From: Castor canadensis
Lineage: Eukaryota > Chordata > Mammalia > Rodentia > Castoridae
Direction of reading: 5' to 3'
DNA length: 64,000 nt
Assembly: GCF_047511655.1 (NCBI RefSeq)
Contig: NC_133390.1
Coordinates: 97,595,583-97,659,582 of the forward strand
A program made the translations under genes and the position numbers. The notes below the pieces were generated by a model. It was not told the DNA's origin and made no database searches. It saw nothing but the letters and a program-made list of their open reading frames with translations. Positions 57,660 to 64,000 of the stretch are shown in pieces; the stretch's first letter is position 1; every line of letters begins with the position of its first letter.

Positions 57660-58195
57660 ATTTAGTGCCTCTCATGTGGCCAACAATGTGCATATGTTAC
57701 CTTATTCACCCTTACAATACCTGGTCAAGTCAGCTGTGGTAGTCTCTTGCATGGTGGTTCCCAATGAGTCACACTATGAGTGTTCAAACTTTTAGGTAGT
57801 CCTCTCCCATATTGACTCTGGGTGTGGCCTTGTGATTTACTTTAGCCAATGAGACATTAGCCAACATGATACAAAGGCTGGATAGATCTTTAAATTACTT
57901 TTGTCCTGTCAAGTCTTAGTTGCCATTTAAAAATCTTAGGCTAAATCACTAAATGATGAGAATCCACAGTGATTCTCATCACATTGATTGAGTGGTCTGG
58001 AGGCCATCTTGGACAGTCCAACCTCAGCCAAGCTGCTCATTGTATGTTGTTGAGCAAGAGATATAAACAAAACCAGCTGAAGAACCACCTAGCTGAATCC
58101 CAGCCTACAGAATAATAAAAAGCAATGAATCATTGTTGTTTTAAGCCACTATTCTTTGGGATGGCTTGAAACATAGCAATAGACAGCTGAAATGT
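57660..58195 (+). repeat. old LTR-like repeat, split from the L1 insertion site
   Basis: 'gggtgtggccttgtgattta', 'ctttagccaatgagacatta', 'ggaggccatcttggacagtc', 'aataataaaaagcaatgaat', 'ttgttgttttaagccactat' and a final 'gcaatagacagctgaaatg' follow a common ancient mammalian LTR/MER repeat. Orientation from the polyadenylation-like end. Family name uncertain. Confidence 0.45.
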
Positions 58196-58374
58196 GAGTA
58201 ATATAATTTACAATTGACAAATATGTAAAGGGGATCAGGGAAGTTAAATACATTGTCAGGCTCTTATGTTAAGGTGATTACTCCAAATTACCATAAAATC
58301 CCATGTTATTTTCACTACATTCTCCCATAAATTCCAGGCTTATAAATACAGATTGCTTTTATAGCATGTTTCCT

Positions 58375-58680
58375 TGGCCCTGTAGTAGGCATCTCAAATA
58401 TAATATGTACAAAACTGAACTCTTGAAACCCCCCTCTCCATATCTGCTGCTTCTCTCTCTGGGTCCTCTGCCTCAGTAAATAGTGCCAGCACTCACCTAA
58501 TTTGCTCAGGCCAAAATCTGGAGTTGTCATTGACTTTTCTCCTTCACTTCCACTCCTCAACCAATCAGCAAGTCTTGTCAGCAATAACTTCAAAATACAC
58601 CTCTGTATCCAACCTGTACTGTTTACTACCTTGCCTCAGCTACTCCAGTTCTAGCCATGACCACGGCTCAGTTTAAAAAC
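58375..58680 (+). repeat. L2 LINE fragment
   Basis: 'aaactgaactcttgaaaccc', 'ctgcctcagtaaatagtgcc', 'aatctggagttgtcattgac', 'ccaatcagcaagtcttgtca' match the L2 3' coding end in order. Confidence 0.7.
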
Positions 58681-59690
58681 CACAACAGCATTTGGGGGAG
58701 AGAGAACAGGGAAAGAATAGCACCAGAGAGAACAGAGTATAAAGATAGAGTGACACTTTCTGATTCAACAGCACTTGTCACCCCCACCCCCCCACACTCA
58801 GCACCCTCAGTTATCTTTAGGAAATGAGGCTGGAGTCTGGCAGGAAGAGAGGTCTGCTATTTCTTGTTCCCCTCTGCCACAGAAGTTTTACTCATTGCTA
58901 GAAAAGGAGAGTGAATGGGTGTGTGCATATCACACCCCTTGCAATCAACTCAGAAATAAAGTTCTACATTTAACTTGGGGTTGATTACACCTGAAAGGGA
59001 TTTGCTGAGGTCTTGAGCGAGCATGACCCTTTCTTCTGCACACCATATGCTGCTTTGGATTCTGATTATTTATTCCTCAAGAGAGATTGGGACAAGAGAA
59101 GGTTAATTGACAAAGCAAGGCCATGACTTCCAACAGAAAATGTTCTTTTTTAAAAAAAAAAAGGACTGGGATATGTTAGCTCAGTAAATAATTCATTGGA
59201 CTAACTGTTCACAGACTAATAGAAAAAATAGTACAGCATGCCTATGTGTCAATCAGTGTGCAGTTAAATAAACACTCTATGCAGACATCACTTGTAAAAC
59301 CCAGATTTATACATTAATTGTATGTTTAGCTCAGGGAAAACATAACATCTAGTAACTTCACTTCAAAGACTATTAAAGTCTCATGGCCTTGAAAAGGTTG
59401 CCTGACATCTTGTAGGCCAGATCCAGGGCTGAATAGACTTGTCCCCTGGCATTGAGTATACAATAACCAAATAGTAAAGTGACATTTGCTGCCCTTACAG
59501 GGAAGCATTGAGAGCTGTGATCCTTGTGGGCCTGCTGGGGTCCTCTGGACTTCATTCAGGGAGCACAGCTGCAGCAGCAAATGCAAAGGCAAAGCGAGCA
59601 TCTGTCAACTCCCTAAATCCAACTCTGTTAGCAATGCACATTCCTACTTAAACAATTTCCTGATTATTTGATTTGCTTTTAAAAGAAAAC
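58681..59690. other. unassigned sequence, about 1 kb
   Basis: No gene recognised. The 59326-59601 minus frame (91 codons) has no motif I know. An A-rich run lies at 59150-59162. Confidence 0.4.
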
Positions 59691-59691
59691 A

Positions 59692-59890
59692 GGAGGTTTG
59701 GTGGCTCACATCTGTAATCCTAGCTACTCAGGAAGCAGACATCAGCCAGCCCAGGCAAATAGTTCATGAGACCCTATCTCAATAATATCCAACACAAAAA
59801 TGGGCTGGTGGAGTGGCTCAAGTGGTAGAACACCTGCCTATCGAGCATGAAGCCCTGAATTCAAACCCCAATACTGCTATAAAAAAGAAG
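59692..59890 (+). repeat. dimeric SINE (B1-like + ID-like)
   Basis: 'ggtggctcacatctgtaatc', 'atgagaccctatctcaataa', 'tgggctggtggagtggctca', 'aattcaaaccccaatactgc', A-rich tail. Internal deletion in the B1 middle. Confidence 0.88.
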
Positions 59891-59914
59891 ACCAGAGGTT
59901 GACGGTGATTTGCT

Positions 59915-60065
59915 AAATCCTACCATATCCCAAGAATTGTGCTAAGTGGTTTATATGCCGTTCTTTCCACTTAATCCTCACAACAACCTTGCGAGGCAGG
60001 TATCACTATTACTCTCTATGATAAAACATACAGAGTAATAAAAGTTATCACCAGGAATAGTGTGA
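59915..60065 (+). repeat. MIR-type fragment
   Basis: 'gaattgtgctaagtggttta', 'cttaatcctcacaacaacct', 'gcgaggcaggtatcactatt': MIR 3' region wording. Confidence 0.55.
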
Positions 60066-60655
60066 CAATTTGACATTGTGTAGCTCCTAATCAAATACTC
60101 AGGAAACAAAAGCACCTCTGTGGTATTCTTACTAAAAGTGTGTACCCTGAACTCAGCATCGGACAAACCCAAATTGAGGGACATTCTAAAAATCCCTTGT
60201 CAGTATTCTTCAGTGAATCAAGGGTGTCAAAGATAAAGACAGTCTACAGATCTGTTGCAGATTAAAGGAGACATCCTAACAGCACAGCTAGATGCAGCCT
60301 ATGAACCTGGGTTGAATGCTGGACAGGAAAAAGACCTGCATGGGACAATTGGTAAACTTGAGAATGTAGATCAGATGAAGGTGTTTTATCATTGTTAGCT
60401 TTCTGATTTTGATCATTTCACTAAAAAGGTTAATATCTAGGGAAGATAGGTAAATGGTATTGAGGAATTTAGTTACTTCAAAATTAGGTTGAAAAGAAAA
60501 TGGGGAAGAAAAGAAAAACTCAAGTGTGGTATGCAGCAGGGAGGCTGGGGAAACAGAGGAAGTGGTACCATATTCAGAATGAAAATGATTCTCTTCCAAC
60601 AGCTATGGATACCATTTGATGTCTATCCTTGGAGTAGCTTATCCAGAAGATCAAC
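60066..60655. other. unassigned sequence
   Basis: No gene or repeat recognised. Confidence 0.4.
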
Positions 60656-60656
60656 T

Positions 60657-60866
60657 TTTCTTTTTTCTTTTTCGGCTGGGACTGGGGTTTGAACTCAGGA
60701 CTTTACGATTGCAAAGCAGGCACTCTACCTCTTGAGCCACACCTCCAGTCCATTTTGGTTATTTTGGAGTTGGGGGTCTCTCAAACTATTTGTACAGGCT
60801 GCCCTTGAACTGTGGTCCTCCCAATCTCAGCCTCCCAAGTAGTTGGATTACAGGCATGAGGCACGG
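60657..60866 (-). repeat. dimeric SINE (B1-like + ID-like), minus strand
   Basis: 'ctggggtttgaactcaggac', 'cttgagccacacctccagtc' (ID-like), 'ccttgaactgtggtcctccc', 'tggattacaggcatgaggca' (B1-like). Confidence 0.85.
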
Positions 60867-61325
60867 GCGAGAGGCTGTTGTAACATTCTTGCCAATGGAA
60901 AACTGTAGGTGTTGGAGGAGAACGCAGAGGTACTCTGAGGGCCCCCCTCTTGCAGAAAAGACACCTGCAGTTCTGGAAAGCATAAAGATGATAGGCTCCA
61001 GGTCACACTAGCTGTGTGACAACTAGAAAGCCCAGTTTAGAGCCTAGATTTTCTGGATTTTGGGGTGCTGTTTCTGTCACTCATTTCTGAAAGAGGACAC
61101 CTCTACTGTAGATGGAACTTGAACCCAGAATCAATGGTGTAGGGTCTTTACCCATTAGTCATGTGATACCACCCACCTTCTAGAGGTATGCTTCCGGAGC
61201 CAGATCATAACTTATTTATTCCTTCAAGTCAATAAATATTTACCAGATGCTTCCCAATGCCACACACTACTTGAAGGGCTGACTATACAGCAACTATCAA
61301 AAACAAAGTCTTCAGATCCTAGTGG
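60867..61325. other. unassigned sequence
   Basis: Nothing recognised with confidence. 61085-61185 loosely resembles a MIR 3' part. Confidence 0.35.
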
Positions 61326-61329
61326 ACAA

Positions 61330-61485
61330 ATCAGGGTAATGAGTCAAGCTCCACCATGAATGACCTGAATAACCTTGGGCACATTCTGTTACCTCTCTAA
61401 GCTTCAACTTACTCTTCCTTAACACAAAGAAGACAGAACTATCCAAAGGCTCTTCTGAGTATTACCGAAGATGTTGCATCTGAGC
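61330..61485 (+). repeat. MIR SINE fragment
   Basis: 'cttgggcacattctgttacc', 'tctctaagcttcaacttact', 'cttctgagtattaccgaaga'. Confidence 0.5.
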
Positions 61486-62079
61486 CTTAGCCTCATTGCC
61501 TGGCGGGTAGGTATTATTTTTCTCTCTCTAACCTGGAACTATTTCCATTATACTATCTTGTGGGGATATCTGTATGTGTCAGAAATTCTATGGAATGTTT
61601 CTGAATGCATTGAAAACTCACATTTAGGCAGGTGGGTTTTTCCAACAGAGTTATTTTCCATTTCCCCACTCCATTTCTTTGTTATTTTCAAAGGTAGACA
61701 AACAATAAAAGAAGGGCAAGAAAGGCCAGATGAGAAAATTGGTGCTGAGTGAGGAATTCAGATGGGAGTTGTAATATGCGAAGTATCTGATAGGCTTTAT
61801 CTAGATTTAAATGAGGCTGTTCCTGGAGGCTGGCTGCATCTCGCCTCTTCACAGGCATATCTGAATGCCCCGTTAGTCGACCTTTGATTATTTCCATAAA
61901 CAGAAAGAATAAGAGATAACTGCACAAAAAACAAGAAGAGCAGAACCGTCTTGTGCTGCTTGGATCAAGCTTCTGGTGCCTTCACTCCTGCTGCATCCTG
62001 AGTTATGACCACTGTTCCCTTGTCACCTGTCTCCCCAGGAGCAGGTTCACTACAGATTCCCATTTTCTGCCCCAACCAC
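61486..62079. other. unassigned sequence
   Basis: No gene or repeat recognised. Confidence 0.4.
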
Positions 62080-62158
62080 ACCTCCCCGTAGCACCCAGCA
62101 GAGGGCCTTAGACATAGGATTTGTTCAACAAATGTCCATTAAATAAATAAATCCATTT
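62080..62158 (+). repeat. L2 3' terminus
   Basis: 'cgtagcacccagcagagggc', 'aacaaatgtccattaaataa', ending in AAATAAATAAAT. Confidence 0.5.
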
Positions 62159-62239
62159 TGAAGAGTGAAACCTAACAAAGCAATTGGAAATGAAGTCCAA
62201 TTGAGAGATTTCCACAAGTCATTCAAAATTTCATCTTTC

Positions 62240-63545
62240 CATAAGCAAATGGCCTACAGAACACAAAAACGCTGGTCAACATCACTAGTCATCAGGGAAA
62301 GGTAAATCAAAACTACAGTAAGACATTATCTTGCTCAAGTCAGAATGCCATAATCAAAATGACAAAAAGTAACAGTTGCTGGCAAGGATGCAGAGAAGTA
62401 GGAATTTAAATTAGCAAACCATTTTTGTAAAACTGCATGGAGTTTCTTCAAAAGATTAGAACCAGCAATTCCACTGTTGGGCACATATCCCCAGGAAGGA
62501 AAATCAATATATCAAAAAGACAACTGTAGTTGGGCACTTGTGGCTCACACTTATAATCCTAGTTACTTTGAGATACTGAGATTAAGAGGATTGCAGTTCA
62601 AGGTCAGTCTGAGCATAAAGTTCACGAGACCCCATCTCAACTGAAAAAAGCTGGTACATGCCTATTATCCCAGCAACAGCAGGAAGTATAAAAATAGGAG
62701 GATCTCAGTCCAGGGAAGTGTGGGCAAAAAGTGAGAACCTGTCTCAAAAATAACCAGAGAAAGAAAGGGCTGGAGGTGTGGCTCAAGAGGTAAAGTGTCT
62801 CCCTATCAAGCATGAAACCTTGAGTTCAAGCTCCAGTGCCACCAAAAAAAAAGGACAACTTTAAGCATTATTCACAATAACCAAGATATGGAATCAACTG
62901 AGATATCCATTAAAAGATGAATGGATTAAACAATGTGGTTTATATACACAATGGAATATTACTCAGCCATAAAAAAGAATGAAGTACTGTTATTTGAAGC
63001 AGTATGATTGAACTGGAAGACGTTATGCTAAGTGAAATAGGCCAAGCACAGAAAGACAAATACTGTATGTTTTCACTCCTGTGCAGAAGCTAAAATGTTT
63101 GCTCTCATAAAAGTAAAGATGTGAATGATAGTCTGGTTACTAGAGGCAAGGAGGGGCAGAGGAGAGGGGAGATAGAAGCAGTCAGATAACAGGTACCAAA
63201 ACACAGTTAGATAAGGAGGCTAAGTTCTAGTGTTCCACAGTACAGTAGGGTGACTACAATTTATAACAATTTATTTTATTTAAAAAACTAGAGGAAAAAA
63301 AGGAGTTTAAAGGCTCCCAGCACAAAGAAATGATAAATGTTCAAGGAGGTGGAGATGCAAATTACCCTAATTTGATCATTACATCCTGTACACCTGCACG
63401 TGACACCAGTCAGTTCACAGAGAAAGATGGGGCCGTGTGAGCTAGCGATATGAAACGAAAAGGAAATGAGAAAAAGAAATGTGTACCTATGTCTCATCGT
63501 GCCCTCAAAATATGTACAATTATCACGTGTCAATTATGAAGGAAA
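62240..63545 (+). mobile_element. L1MA/MB-type 3' end, interrupted by a SINE
   Basis: Order of an L1 ORF2 end and 3' UTR: 'caaatggcctacagaacaca', 'tgctggcaaggatgcagaga', 'cagcaattccactgttgggc', then after the SINE (62527-62855) 'aatggaatattactcagcca', 'ggtgactacaatttataaca' and 'tatgtacaattatcacgtgt'. All frames broken. Confidence 0.85.
62527..62855 (+). repeat. trimeric SINE (B1-like + B1-like + ID-like)
   Basis: First unit 'cacttgtggctcacacttat', second 'aagctggtacatgcctatta' ending 'aaataaccagagaaagaaag', then ID-like 'ggctggaggtgtggctcaag' to 'ttcaagctccagtgccacca' and an A tail. GACAACT on both sides is probably part of the target duplication. Confidence 0.85.
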
Positions 63546-64000
63546 ACATTCTGTCTATCATGCAGAGGAATGGCTTCACGTACTTCCTAAGTAACAGTTT
63601 TCATTGAGAGGTGGAAATCTTTAGGATCAGGTCTCACAATTCTCCAGTCACAGACTCCTAGAGGAATAACAGTAAATAAATCTAATTGCAGATCTATTTG
63701 GCTGCACATCTGGGAGCAGAATTAACGGGTCATTTGTGTATGTGTCTTCGATTTCCTTGATAAGCAGAGATGAATCAGTACTTTTCTAAGTGTCCCAGGT
63801 GATTCTAGTGGTAGCCAGGACTATGAGTCCATGTTGTAGATATTTTTACATAGTCAAATTCCCAGTCTAGCAGTTGGTGGCATTTTCAGGCCCAGTGGCT
63901 CAGCTTGGATCAGGTACCTACCTCAGCTCCTGTCAGCCCTGCCAAGATCCCACAGTACGATTCCTGTGACATGTCAGGCAGTTTTCACAGAAAAAGGAGG
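63546..64000. other. unassigned sequence at the window end
   Basis: No gene or repeat recognised. Confidence 0.4.

Noticed and set aside
1..64000. CRISPR arrays, operons, phage or other prokaryotic systems
   Set aside because: No regularly spaced identical repeats with unique spacers and no prokaryotic gene organisation; all repeats are explained by mammalian transposons or microsatellites.

Overview
This is a stretch of a mammalian nuclear genome, AT-rich and dominated by interspersed repeats. I find no intact host protein-coding gene, no rRNA or functional tRNA gene, and nothing bacterial. The most frequent SINEs join 7SL/B1-like units ('cacctgtaatcc' box) to a tRNA/ID-like unit ('gtggctcaagtggtag'). 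Together with L1s carrying monomeric 5' UTRs, this points to a rodent. From memory the dimeric and trimeric B1-like/ID-like layout fits Castorimorpha (beaver-like) best, but I could not check that by search.

Layout. 0.16-2.35 kb: processed pseudogene of cyclin L2 (CCNL2) on the minus strand, with poly(A) and short direct repeats. 2.4-6.8 kb: L2, a solo LTR and several SINEs. 6.8-8.95 kb: an antisense MaLR series, LTR-internal-LTR-internal-LTR. 9-17 kb: mostly unassigned sequence with L2, one MaLR LTR and one SINE. About 16.9-21.85 kb: an ancient, shredded L1 with an LTR and SINEs nested inside. 22-27.5 kb: an MLT1-like LTR, a decayed retroviral pol fragment holding a tailless SINE insertion, a Tigger-like MITE, L1/L2 fragments and another MaLR LTR. 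27.5-34.86 kb: an old full-length L1 with about 147-bp monomers in its 5' UTR, target-site duplications, and a younger 5'-inverted L1 inserted in its 3' half. 34.9-49.4 kb: MIR, L2, MLT1-like, L1M and SINE fossils, including a poly(A)-only insertion. 49.7-50.5 kb: a young 5'-truncated L1 on the minus strand. 50.58-57.64 kb: a nearly complete, young full-length L1 on the plus strand. 57.7-64 kb: older LTR-like, L2, MIR, SINE and L1M fossils.

The main object is the 7.06-kb L1 at 50.6-57.6 kb. It has a 16-bp target-site duplication, a CpG-rich 5' UTR with 115-130-bp repeats, an ORF1 broken by one extra base near its C-terminal domain, and an uninterrupted 1275-codon ORF2. Endonuclease and reverse-transcriptase landmark residues sit at the positions used for human ORF2p, except that the RT active-site box reads FGDD rather than FADD. 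The same L1 lineage supplied two other 3'-end copies (49.7 kb and 32.9-33.7 kb), and L1 machinery explains the CCNL2 pseudogene, the SINEs, the poly(A)-only insertion and the tailless insertion. The window is best read as a record of L1 activity. I did not find evidence for a wholly new biological system.
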